From positions 1,622,001-1,686,000 of the forward strand of contig JAXDDX010000070.1 of assembly GCA_034670405.1 (NCBI GenBank): a DNA stretch of 64,000 bases, in the 5' to 3' direction. Shown here piece after piece: positions 35,553 through 41,913 of the stretch. Position 1 is the stretch's first letter. Every line of letters begins with the position of its first letter. A model generated the notes under the pieces. The model was not told the DNA's origin. It searched no databases and worked only from the letters and a program-made list of their open reading frames with translations. The stretch is from Hoplostethus atlanticus. Lineage: Eukaryota; Chordata; Actinopteri; Trachichthyiformes; Trachichthyidae. The translations under genes and the position numbers were made by a program.

Positions 35553-37631
35553 CCCAGCGTGACCCAACATGGTGGCCTGTCAGCTGTCATGCTGTCGGTG
35601 AGCTGTCTGACTGGCTGACCACAGCTTGTGGCCTCTTCTACTGGGCTGAGCCTAAAAACTGAGCCGGTTATTAGATCCACTGGTGATGCCAATAAACCTG
35701 CTAGGCCCCGAAACAGACACACATGAGAGGCTATAGACCCCCGTTTGATCAGATTTAGTCCCAGGGATCCATATTGGAAGATTCCTGCTGTTCATTTAGT
35801 ATTGATTTGTGGAACTGTCTGTATGTGGAGGAGATACATTCTCTAATTGGGATCTTTTCTAGCGACCCCTGGAACAACCCTCCAGGACCCCTGGACCAAC
35901 CCTCCAGGACCCCTGGACCAACCCTCAAAGACCCCTGGACCAACCCTCAAGGACCCCTGGACCAACCCTCCAGGACCCCTGGACCAACCCTCAAAGACCC
36001 CTGGACCAACCCTCCAGGACCCCTGGACCAACCCTCAAAGACCCCTGGACCAACCCTCCAGGACCCCTGGACCAACCCTCAAAGACCCCTGGACCAACCC
36101 TCCAGGACCCCTGGACCAACCCTCAAAGACCCCTGGACCAACCCTCAAAGACCCCTGGACCAACCCTCAAGGACCCCTGGACCAACCCTCCAGGACCCCT
36201 GGACCAACCCTCAAAGACCCCTGGACCAACCCTCAAGGACCCCTGGAACAACCCTCCAGGACCCCTGGACCAACCCTCAAGGACCCTCCCTGTTGTTGGA
36301 GAGATTGTTAGAGGTCCCAGGTTCAATCCCTGTGACTCCCAGTGTCGTCGCTACCCATCAACCAGCCATGCGTCCCGTCGGGGGTGTCCTGGACGCTGGA
36401 ACCCACCTACCTGCTCGCTCTGGGTAAAAGCATAAGCTGGAGGCGATCTGGGTTCAAGCCCCCTGGTCGGCCCTGTCTGCCCTTCTGAAGTGCCATTGAG
36501 CAACGCACTGAACTCCCACCTCTACCTGAGAAATCGTCTTTCCTCTCACCCTCGCTGCAGGGAGGTCAGAGGTCAGGGGTCAGGGGTCAGGTAGAGAATG
36601 GCACCGCTGGAGCTGGTAGGGGTTCACCGTCTTGCTCAAGGGCACTTCAGCAGGGTGGGTCCTTGCTAATACTGAGGCTTGAGCCCCTGATCATCCGGTG
36701 GAAGGAGGGTTTGTCTCACCACTAGGCCGCCCTGCCTCCCTGTAAACTGGAAGCTAAACTGTCCAGAGGGGCACCGATCCCAAACGCTTGAAAGAAATCC
36801 AAGAAAACTACCAAGAAGTGCAAAAAAATAAATAAATAAATAAAAGTAAAGATGGGACATTTACCAGGCCGCCGCAAGTACTGAGTGACGCCAGCGAGTC
36901 AGTGTGATTGACAATCCACCCGGAGTAAAAGCAGAGCTGCTCCTTGGGGAGGCGGGACACCTTTGCGCTCCGGCGCTTCTGCCTCTCCTCCACGACGAAA
37001 CCCTCCGAGAGGAACGCGTCGTCCCGTCTCAGATGCAAGTACAGCTCGCTCCCAAAAGCCGGCAGCGACACGACCAGGTTATCCGGGTCGGGGTGACCTC
37101 CCTCCTCCTCCTCCTCCGGGGTGTCCGGGGAGCGCCGGCCGCGGCGCCGCGGGGACAGGTGCGCGTCCCGTCCGGACAGCAGCCTGGGAACCACTTCATC
37201 CGTCTCCGGCTCAGACTGGGCTGCGGGGAAGGACAGTTTATCAAAATCAAGCAAAAAAACAAAAAACTCTGAGCGGTCTACTCTAACGCACAGTAAACTT
37301 CAGAGCTGAACTTGCGGGTTTAAAGATCTGCAGCTGACTCCAATTAAAAACAGCGAGCGAGCCATCCTTCAATTGATTACTCAGTATAGCCAATACTGGA
37401 GCGCAACAGTTAAAGGTAACCAACACACGGGGAGAGGAAGTCCCAGCGCTAAATAAACCCCCTTTCTTTGACTGGGGAAATGAATGACTCCAGTTAAACC
37501 CCGACTGGGACAAGCAGAGCCACAGCACACAGACCCATGCGTAAAGGCTTTAACCAGCAGTACTCACCAGTCAGCCCGACGCAGAGGAGGGAGAGCAGCA
37601 GGACAAGCTGGGTAACGTGGCTGTCATGCAT
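9787..37631 (-). CDS. adamts17: ADAMTS17 metalloprotease, 5' part (coding exons 1-7)
   Basis: This is a secreted zinc metalloprotease of the ADAMTS family that acts in the extracellular matrix; human ADAMTS17 loss is linked to a Weill-Marchesani-like syndrome (established knowledge). Seven coding exons are visible: 37568-37631, 36865-37220, 31692-31873, 22583-22755, 20758-20841, 19329-19486, 9787-9830. They give a hydrophobic signal peptide, a prodomain with CFYSG, a furin-type RGKR site near residue 215-218, then the start of the catalytic domain ([48 protein letters not shown]), very close to human ADAMTS17. The HExxH zinc site, disintegrin and thrombospondin repeats are not in the window; the gene continues past the left edge. 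Splice phases agree between all exons except across exon 3, which carries an apparent one-base frameshift. Introns are large, as in mammals. Identification is near certain. Confidence 0.95.
10239..10520 (+). repeat. (CA)n and (TG)n pair
   Basis: (CA)n at 10239-10258 and (TG)n at 10470-10520: opposed dinucleotide runs about 200 bases apart that could pair. Confidence 0.85.
10744..11055 (-). mobile_element. Family A MITE copy, end duplicated
   Basis: Reverse orientation. The end GGGTTTGACCAATATGGGTT occurs twice, about 100 bases apart, before the body with GGAAAAGCCTCTGAAAGCAT. Confidence 0.7.
11926..11945 (+). repeat. 20-base G run
   Basis: Uninterrupted G run; can form G-quadruplex and is a likely place for base-count error. 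Confidence 0.9.
12345..13500 (-). pseudogene. Decayed hAT-like transposase (C-terminal half) split by a SINE
   Basis: On the minus strand, in several frames, order is kept: [53 protein letters not shown] followed by KYHAEHHH, then after the [26 protein letters not shown], and [19 protein letters not shown]. The pattern KMPP..[16 protein letters not shown] and the late SSxxSExTF resemble the RNase-H and dimerisation parts of hAT-family transposases. Many frame breaks; no start. Recognised by pattern only. Confidence 0.55.
12620..12895 (-). mobile_element. Fish SINE, family B, reverse orientation
   Basis: Contains GCATGTCTTTGGACTGTGGG, a block common to a widespread fish SINE, and the tRNA-like head (complement of GGAATCGAACCCAGCCC, a B-box-like word) at the right end. 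Inserted in the decayed hAT transposase. Confidence 0.65.
13715..13860 (+). mobile_element. SINE family B, fragment
   Basis: Same family as 12620-12895 on the opposite strand: CCTCCCACAGTCCAAAGACA and GGTGACCTGTCCAGGGTG. The head is missing. Confidence 0.6.
15330..15610 (+). mobile_element. LINE 3' end remnant
   Basis: Codes [16 protein letters not shown], similar to the FxxRLKTxLF motif of fish LINE C-termini. No further ORF remains. Confidence 0.5.
16017..16325 (+). mobile_element. tRNA-derived SINE, nearly full length
   Basis: tRNA-like head GCTGTGGCTCAGGGGGTAGA (A box) and CGGCGGTTCAATCCCAGG (B box), then a body with TGTCCTTGGGCAAGACACTG and the tail AGCGCTATATAAGTACAGTC ending in CCATTTACCATTTACCAT. 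Not a functional tRNA gene: the clover-leaf is not complete and the unit continues for 230 bases. Confidence 0.75.
16640..16893 (+). mobile_element. Second tRNA-related SINE, older
   Basis: Contains CGCTGGTCTGAATCCCTGGA (B-box region), CTTGAGCAAAGCATTGAGCC and GGTGTTGCTGGAAAAGAGCA, as in common fish SINEs. Diverged, with the A-box region altered. Confidence 0.6.
17741..18935 (+). repeat. 34-bp minisatellite, about 35 copies
   Basis: Unit built from CTATAGCTGAACACTATC and AAACTACATCACTCCT. Variants (TTTAGC, AACTG, ACTGTC, CATCTCTCC) recur in ordered groups in the right half, pointing to higher-order amplification. Lies in adamts17 intron 6. Confidence 0.92.
19329..19486 (-). CDS. adamts17: adamts17 coding exon 6
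   Basis: Encodes [20 protein letters not shown], then a stretch with [13 protein letters not shown], ending in VLVTR. This segment of the catalytic domain is the best match to human ADAMTS17 in the window. Acceptor TTTAG, donor GTATGT; ends with two bases of an arginine codon completed by exon 7. Confidence 0.95.
19607..20028. mobile_element. piggyBac-type foldback MITE with TTAA ends
   Basis: 422 bases flanked by TTAA (19603-19606 and 20029-20032). Ends AGGAATACACCAACGTTTTT and the complement AAGAATACACCAAGTTTTAG; the homology extends through GGGAGAT. The arms are long and contain opposite copies of a roughly 43-base unit (ACTTTAGCCTACACTATGTT type), so the whole element folds back. Confidence 0.75.
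20632..20668 (+). repeat. (CA)n microsatellite
   Basis: Run about 90 bases past the exon 5 donor of adamts17. Confidence 0.95.
20758..20841 (-). CDS. adamts17: adamts17 coding exon 5
   Basis: Exactly 28 codons in phase 0 at both ends: [20 protein letters not shown] then LVLLHSRP. Human ADAMTS17 has a 28-residue equivalent ([20 protein letters not shown]). Acceptor CTGCAG, donor GTAAGC. Confidence 0.95.
21112..21183 (+). repeat. (CA)n with CGCG start
   Basis: Alternating purine-pyrimidine run: CACACGCGCGCGCGCACAC then pure (CA). Z-DNA-prone composition. Confidence 0.95.
21866..22057. mobile_element. 192-bp hAT-type MITE
   Basis: Perfect 8-base duplication TTGTATAC (21858-21865, 22058-22065). 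Inverted ends CAGAGTTCCTC exact, with more than 30 bases of further pairing through CCTCGGGGTCCAGAGT. Confidence 0.85.
22583..22755 (-). CDS. adamts17: adamts17 coding exon 4 (furin site, start of protease domain)
   Basis: Begins with a lysine-rich stretch, then RGKR followed by [20 protein letters not shown] and [24 protein letters not shown] fits the R-X-K/R-R furin consensus, at the place where human ADAMTS17 has RERR. The acceptor is TGTTAG, the donor GTAAGA; two bases then 57 codons, ending in phase 0. Confidence 0.95.
22925..23050 (-). mobile_element. Family A MITE fragment
   Basis: Starts GGGGTTTGACTGATATGAG and keeps GATCAATTCTACAATAAATA; the middle is deleted. Confidence 0.6.
23690..23755 (+). 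mobile_element. LINE-like 3' tail fragment
   Basis: GACTATATAAATAAAGTTGA then CTTGACT is the terminal sequence of many fish L2-like copies; the upstream part is not recognised. Confidence 0.45.
24324..24790. mobile_element. MITE family C, copy 1
   Basis: Ends GTTCACACTGCGAGCGACT and the complement of TTGCTCGCCGTGGGAAAT are inverted repeats. The body matches 63499-63960 (AACATAGCTAG, CTAAGTAGGTA, GGACTTCTGGTGACTTG). Confidence 0.65.
25585..26122. mobile_element. MITE family D, copy 1
   Basis: Right end AGGGTGGATTTTTCCTTTC; body with TAGTGATTTACTACATTTCC, GGCTGCAATGCATTCTGGTC and CTCCCTGTATGATTGTTGAA shared with 40780-41260. Left end eroded. Confidence 0.6.
26325..26745 (+). mobile_element. 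Family A MITE, long copy
   Basis: From GGATTAAACCGATATATGG to the AACCTGTTGAACCCG end; carries an internal segment longer than the 302-bp copy, so this may be closer to the parent element. Confidence 0.7.
27236..27293 (+). repeat. (CA)n microsatellite
   Basis: Uninterrupted 58-base run in adamts17 intron 3. Confidence 0.95.
27889..28310 (+). mobile_element. Family A MITE copy, diverged
   Basis: Contains the GTCCACCTCTGATACGATGC block and CAGAGGCTTTTCCGTCCTGA; the ends are eroded. Confidence 0.65.
29048..29660 (+). repeat. (TG)n and (CA)n flanking the purine tract
   Basis: (TG)n at 29048-29084 ending in GCGCGCGCGC, and (CA)n at 29630-29660, on either side of the purine tract. Confidence 0.9.
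29229..29507 (+). repeat. 280-base purine (GA) tract
   Basis: Almost all A and G on plus (GGAAAGGAAAGAAGAAAGAG type), with very few pyrimidines. Open frames on either strand are low-complexity artefacts. Such tracts can form triple helix. Confidence 0.85.
31340..31660 (-). mobile_element. Family A MITE copy
   Basis: Reverse copy just downstream of adamts17 exon 3, ending near ATATCACCAAACCGATAC; keeps GATTAGTTCTACAATAAATC. Confidence 0.65.
31692..31873 (-). CDS. adamts17: adamts17 coding exon 3, with apparent frameshift
   Basis: Starts after a CCCACAG acceptor and reads [15 protein letters not shown], then [16 protein letters not shown], matching human prodomain (GLIQLGQEQVLIQP, FSGREHLIRR). 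In this frame it meets TGA shortly after STSGCR. The last part reads openly only one frame over ([11 protein letters not shown]), and only that frame joins exon 4 in phase. Exon length is 182 bases where the flanking phases require 3n+1. Removing one base of the four-C run at 31730-31733 would open the exon fully. Both splice sites are good (donor GTGAGA). A sequencing or assembly indel is the simplest explanation. Confidence 0.85.
32119..32360 (+). repeat. Direct duplication, copy 1
   Basis: About 240 bases nearly identical to 33234-33467, starting GGAAGTGATGCG and ending GGCTAAAAAGAGGA. Directly followed by the 15-bp array. Confidence 0.85.
32363..32516 (+). repeat. 15-bp tandem array
   Basis: About ten copies of GAAGAACACCACAGT with only G/A variation. 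Being a multiple of three it reads openly as SEEHH repeats, but there is no evidence of a gene. Confidence 0.9.
32627..32656 (+). repeat. (TG)n microsatellite
   Basis: Short pure run about 110 bases right of the 15-bp array. Confidence 0.9.
33234..33467 (+). repeat. Direct duplication, copy 2
   Basis: Second copy, about 1.1 kb to the right, same strand. Continues TTTTGCAGATTAACC with no 15-bp array. Confidence 0.85.
33965..33992 (+). repeat. (CAAG)n tetranucleotide
   Basis: About seven CAAG units. Confidence 0.9.
35108..35143 (+). repeat. G-rich run
   Basis: Several G tracts of 6 to 16 separated by one to three bases; fits a quadruplex-forming sequence. A similar stretch lies at 17298-17329. 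Confidence 0.8.
35313..35550 (+). repeat. Two long (TG)n runs
   Basis: (TG)n at 35313-35382 and 35496-35550, same strand, 113 bases apart. Confidence 0.95.
35864..36287 (+). repeat. 22-bp minisatellite, about 19 copies
   Basis: Unit ACCCTCCAGGACCCCTGG plus ACCA, with CAAAG and CAAGG variants. Reads without stops in more than one frame and on both strands, so open frames of 150-217 codons here are artefacts of the repeat. Confidence 0.9.
36421..36740. mobile_element. SINE-like fragments, opposed
   Basis: 36421-36530 reads like a SINE on plus (CTGGGTTCAAGCCCCCTGG, TTGAGCAACGCACTGAACTC). 36600-36740 reads like one on minus (CTTGCTCAAGGGCACTTCAG, TTGAGCCCCTGATCATCCGG). Between them is a short GGTCAGGGGTCAGG repeat. 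Confidence 0.5.
36865..37220 (-). CDS. adamts17: adamts17 coding exon 2 (prodomain)
   Basis: Encodes 118 codons of prodomain, from QSEPETDEV to STCGGL. The segment [20 protein letters not shown] and the CFYSG block match human ADAMTS17 ([20 protein letters not shown], CFYSG). The acceptor is CCGCAG and the donor GTAAAT, ending in phase 0. An acidic EEEEEGG stretch and a basic RRRGRR stretch lie in the first half. The exon is strongly CpG-rich. Confidence 0.93.
37221..37567. other. adamts17 intron 1
   Basis: 347-base intron between the signal-peptide exon and the prodomain exon; nothing else seen. Confidence 0.8.
37568..37631 (-). CDS. adamts17: adamts17 coding exon 1 (signal peptide)
   Basis: The ATG at 37631 opens a short peptide with a hydrophobic core ([12 protein letters not shown]) typical of a signal peptide. 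The exon ends in phase 1 at a GTGAGT donor and joins exon 2 to make an alanine codon. This ATG was chosen because it is in frame with exon 2 through the splice; a second ATG four bases downstream is in another frame. Confidence 0.88.
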
Positions 37632-37960
37632 GATAGAGCCCAAAAGCAGAAGACTACTATCTGTTCAGGGATGGATGGGGACTGTTGTGGTGGGGGGGGC
37701 GGTGGAAGCGCTGTAGCCGAAGCACTGAGCGGACTGCGCAACTTTTCCTCAAGTTGGGGAGAAGTTCAGAGCTTGGGGGTTGAATTTGAAGCGCCGGACA
37801 CGCCCACCGCAGCCCGGGGGCCCCGCCTCTGCCGGCGTCCGATTGGTCCGCGGACGTGGAGAGGACCAAATACCCCGACTGCTCGTTGGCCCGCGCAGCC
37901 GTCTGTCGTCGCCGACCGGGGTGCGGGGTGAAACCCTACACGTGGTTTCAAGTGGAGGGA
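37632..37960 (-). promoter_or_regulatory. Probable adamts17 promoter / CpG-rich 5' region
   Basis: GC- and CpG-rich DNA immediately upstream of the adamts17 start codon, continuing the CpG-rich block of exon 2. On the minus strand it contains a CCAAT box (37842-37846) and a GC-box-like GGCGGGG close by (37818-37828), about 190-220 bases before the ATG. No clear TATA box is seen. The transcription start is inferred, not shown. Confidence 0.45.
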
Positions 37961-37995
37961 AAAAAAAAAAAGTGCAGGGATTTGGCTTTTAATCG

Positions 37996-37996
<1 letters not shown>

Positions 37997-38066
<70 letters not shown>
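37997..38066 (+). repeat. (TG)n upstream of adamts17
   Basis: 70-base run about 370 bases upstream of the adamts17 ATG. Confidence 0.95.
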
Positions 38067-38067
<1 letters not shown>

Positions 38068-38574
38068 AAGTAATCCTATTAAAACATTCAGAAAAATGCT
38101 ATATAAATATCACAGGAAAACTAAAAGTCAGTATAGGAATAGTAAATGAATATTACACTGATAACACAAGAGACCATAAAGTAGAATTAGATCACAATAA
38201 AACAATAAAAAACACAATAAAATCACACTGTATCCTATTATAGGAATATTATAGAGTTTTTCATGATGGGATCAGCTTATAGCTCAGAACTAAATCTAAT
38301 TAATTGACTGAGGTGGCAGAAACATGTTTTGTGGCTTAATTCTCCTGAATGGAGGCTAATAAAACATGGACGTTAGCCTGGGCTTCACTAACGGCCTGGT
38401 TACAAAGCTCCCATCAGCTTCTCATTGGGAATGGGAGGAGGATGTGTTTCAATTTAGAGGAGAGGTCAGAGGCTCTAAGCCTGGAGCAACGTGACTCGGT
38501 GCAATAAATGTAAATGAATGAATGTGAATGAATTCCCTCACCTCAACTCAGTGTCATTAAATATGACCGTTTTC

Positions 38575-38872
38575 ATTCAAAGTGTTCAGTGTTTCTCTGA
38601 AACAGCATTCAGACCCTCATGGGACACTAAAACTCTCCACTGAAACCCTGGATCATCATGCATACTTGATCAGTGTGGAATCTGATCAATATGTCTCATT
38701 AAGATCAATTCAGGTTCAGGTCTTCCCACAGACCACCAGTGTAGTATTGATCAATTCTACAATAAACATGTAATCAATCAGCATCATATCAGAGGTGGAC
38801 GACACTGACGGTCCCCTACCTGTTATAATAAAAGGCCGACATCGACCCTGTATATCGACCTCACCCCGGTTT
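38575..38872 (-). mobile_element. Family A MITE copy
   Basis: Reverse copy with GGGACACTAAAACTCTCCAC and ATCATATCAGAGGTGGACGA, ending near CCTGTATATCGACCTCACC. Confidence 0.7.
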
Positions 38873-39119
38873 GTGTTTGCTTGTTGTGAGAACTGAAACC
38901 CGTTATCGAGTGTCTCTACGTTGTGTATGTGATCAGGGAGCTGAACGCTGGTGAACCGGTCAATAACAGCACAAAGGTTGGACGGCTAACGAACGGTACC
39001 CAGCGGCTTTGTTGTTCCTGGCTATCAGGCCTGAATGCCTCCTACCACGGGTGTTGTTCTTTGGCCTTGTCTGGGAATTTAAAAAGTGTGTGTGTGTGTG
39101 TGTGTGTGTCCTTACTTGA

Positions 39120-39440
39120 CTGATATTTTTGTGTTGAAGGTGCTGATATTTTGCATTAAATTTGACCATTGTCAAGTAGAATTGTATTCTCATCAGGGTG
39201 GAAAAGCCTCTGAAACAGCATTCAGACCATCATGGGACACTAAAACTCTCTACTGAAAGCCATACTGATGAAATTCATTTGTGCTCCTTAACCCACCTGG
39301 TCAGTGGTCGGGGAACTCTGGGATACAGACGGCCTTTAAATGAAGAATGAATTCACAACATAATTGAACAAACAAACGAATGAAATGTGCAGGTTGTTCA
39401 ACTGATGTTCAACAAAAGGCCCGTCGGCCATCAGTGGAGC
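39120..39440 (-). mobile_element. Family A MITE fragment
   Basis: Reverse copy; keeps GTGGAAAAGCCTCTGAAACA. The distal part is diverged. Confidence 0.6.
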
Positions 39441-39680
39441 CCTAGTCCGTAGACATGTGTGCCCAAGCGATTAATCCTATTTCAAGGCTTTGATTCCCCC
39501 CCCTTCGTCTTCAGCCCGTGGTCAGTGATGTGTGTTTTCCTCCTTGAGTCGGCGATACAAGGTTTTCCCTCATCAGGAAATGCATCTTATTCACAATTGG
39601 GTTTTTTTTGGTCACATGCCGGATATCAGCCTTCAAGAACCCAGATCAGTTGAATCAGAGACTCTCTGTGTGGTAGCAAC

Positions 39681-39867
39681 CAGTCAGTCAACCAGTCAGT
39701 CAACCAGTCAGTCTGTCAATCTGTCAATCAACCAGTCAGTCAGTCAGTCAGTCAGTCAGCGAACCAGTCAGTCAGTCAATCAACAATTTAGTCAGTCAGT
39801 CAGTCAGTCAGTCAACCATTCAATTAATAAGTCAATTAACCAGTCAACCAGTCAACCAGTCAGTCAT
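39681..39867 (+). repeat. CAGT-based tandem array
   Basis: Irregular mix of CAGT and CAAC tetramers (CAGTCAGTCAACCAGTCAGT). Confidence 0.85.
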
Positions 39868-40779
39868 AACTCAGTAAGATATGCACTATCCACATTCCTC
39901 CAGCGCTCCTCATCCAACTTTTACGTCCACAAGATGTGAAAAGGCGACAGCCAACATTTGCTTTTTTGTTTTCACTCCCGCTCACTGTGACTGGATTGGA
40001 TTTGAACAGAATGATTGTGTGTGTAGGTTGGCAGCATGACCTTTTGGCATCGCTAACCGTCCTCAACGAATGCTAAATCTCTCTCTCTCTCTCTCTCTCA
40101 GCATTGAAATGAAGACAACCCAGAAATCACTTCCTCGTTTTATTGGGAAGATGCAGCCAGCGGTCTCATCCTGCCTCATGATTGGACGGAGAGAGACAAT
40201 GGTGATGGGCTCCATCTAGTGGGCAACAGTGGGATGACAACGGCAACATTCTCTATGTGCATGACAACAGAATCAGAGCAATCAGCTATTATATATTAAG
40301 TCAACCACTGATTTTTCACCGTTTTATTGCTCAAAATATACAGAAACCAAGCAGCATTTTAGACCGATCCTCTAAGATCTTTGTCCGATTTAAGACTCTA
40401 AACAACATACTGCACCTCAGTGGATTTAGACTAAAAAAAAAAACATGAAAGATGAACAAATTATTTTCCATAACACTATAACTACTGCTTCATATTTTAC
40501 CCTCAATCAAAGAAAGTGAGACTTTTTCCCTCAGTATTTAAAGGTTGCTGAAACGTTCCCCCGTGGTTCCCCTGTGGTTCCCGGGGGAACAACACTGACT
40601 GTCATCCACACAGCCGGCCCACGCCAAACACTTGATTAGAATAAATACGCTTGAAAAATGCAGACCGTAAGTTTTTGAAATGAAGCATCAAAACCGAACC
40701 GCTTATTTTTTCTTGTTTTGTTTTCAGGGGAACAAAAATACTTCATAGAGTTCTTTCAAGACGAGAGTAAACATGATAT

Positions 40780-41260
40780 TAAAGGAAAAATCCACCCTCG
40801 GATATATATCATCAATCGGTGATGTTCAATGCATTCTGGGAGTTATTTTGGTGTACCGACCTGCCTAGTCTACTTTTACTTCAATTAGTGATTTCCTATC
40901 TTCCTATGTATGTGTTTCCCACAACCCCTAGAGAAGGGGGGGGGGGAGGCGATGGCGAAGTATGTTTTTCCAGTTGAGAAAATGTGAGAGTGTAGAGAGA
41001 GAACGATGCCGTGGCGTGCCATGCCCGGTTGTTCAAATTGCAATGCTGTCAAAGACGGTGTTGTATTTCACATTTGACAAATCCACAAAGATGCGAGCCG
41101 TGGCTGCATTGCATTCTAGTCTATTCAGGTTGCTGTCGGTGGAGAAATTGGTACTGGCATTTCTCCCTGTATGATTGTTGAACATCGGTCTTTGATTCTG
41201 ATTGGCTGACACCAAAACCTGACGATGCAAGCTGCAGGGTGGATTTTTCCTTCCCTGGTA
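40780..41260. mobile_element. MITE family D, copy 2
   Basis: Inverted ends AAGGAAAAATCCACCCT and AGGGTGGATTTTTCCTT, left one preceded by TTAA. Body shared with 25585-26122. Confidence 0.65.
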
Positions 41261-41718
41261 GGACATGATGTGGTGTAGTAGGACACAGCCTCAAACATAG
41301 ACCCTCTTACATATTTTCGCACCGCATGGAGGCAAAACAGTATGGACCCCACCCCACCCCCTCCCGCCCCGCAATCATCTGGAGAAGTCCACGGTGATAC
41401 TGGATCCCATTCGTCTCCCAGTGGCCATAAATAACCCCTGTGAGCCAGCAGCAGGTTGATATAAAAGCCAGCAGGCCCCTTGATGGATGAAACGCTGAGG
41501 CGAAGCAGCTGGGCGGGAGGGGGGGGGGAGGTCGACAACACTGCAGTTCAGAAACGACACAGAGCAAATTGAGACCGGTGGTGACGAGCAAAACGCCGGG
41601 CCTTGGGTTTTGTTTGCATTTTGTTTGAGTCAGCCGAAGACGCTGAGGGGGGAAAGCGAGGTTGTGTTCCTTCTGAAGTAATCAAATGATTATTGGTTTG
41701 AAATCCTCCCACAGTCCG

Positions 41719-41913
41719 TCAGTACACAGTCTTTGCCCGGCAGATGTCCTCCGACAGAGACAAGCGTCCAAAGCAGCCGTTCTTGCCCTCCTTTTCACCA
41801 ACCCGTAGTCCATTGCCGAGCCTGTGCTGCCGCCGTTCGTCCTCTTCTTCTTCTACTGTGCTGCTCCCGTCCTCCTCCTCCTCTTCGTTCTCACTTCTCT
41901 CGTCTCTGGTCAT
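41719..41913 (-). CDS. cers3: cers3 last coding exon (acidic tail)
   Basis: 64 codons plus TGA. Starts [18 protein letters not shown]; the D-x-RS-x-x-E plus acidic run is the conserved phosphorylated tail of ceramide synthases. A second acidic block follows, then a basic [10 protein letters not shown] stretch similar in position to human CERS3 NGLRAERH. Acceptor CTTACAG. No polyadenylation signal was identified with confidence downstream. Confidence 0.92.
   Translation of the reverse strand: MTRDERSENEEEEEDGSSTVEEEEDERRQHRLGNGLRVGEKEGKNGCFGRLSLSEDICRAKTVY

Larger units (their letters stand above)
31874..36864. other. adamts17 intron 2
   Basis: 5 kb with no exon recognised. Holds a direct duplication (32119/33234), 15-bp and 22-bp tandem arrays, two long (TG)n runs, SINE-like fragments and a G-rich run near 35.1 kb. 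Confidence 0.7.
37961..41718. other. Intergenic, between cers3 3' end and adamts17 promoter
   Basis: No gene recognised. Contains a long (TG)n run, two MITE-family fragments, a CAGT-rich array, a (CT)n run and one copy of a MITE with AAGGAAAAATCCACCC ends. The 3'UTR of cers3 must lie within the right part, but its end was not located. Confidence 0.65.

Noticed and set aside
35774-36427. 217-codon proline-rich open frame
   Set aside because: Translation of the 22-bp minisatellite; open in several frames.
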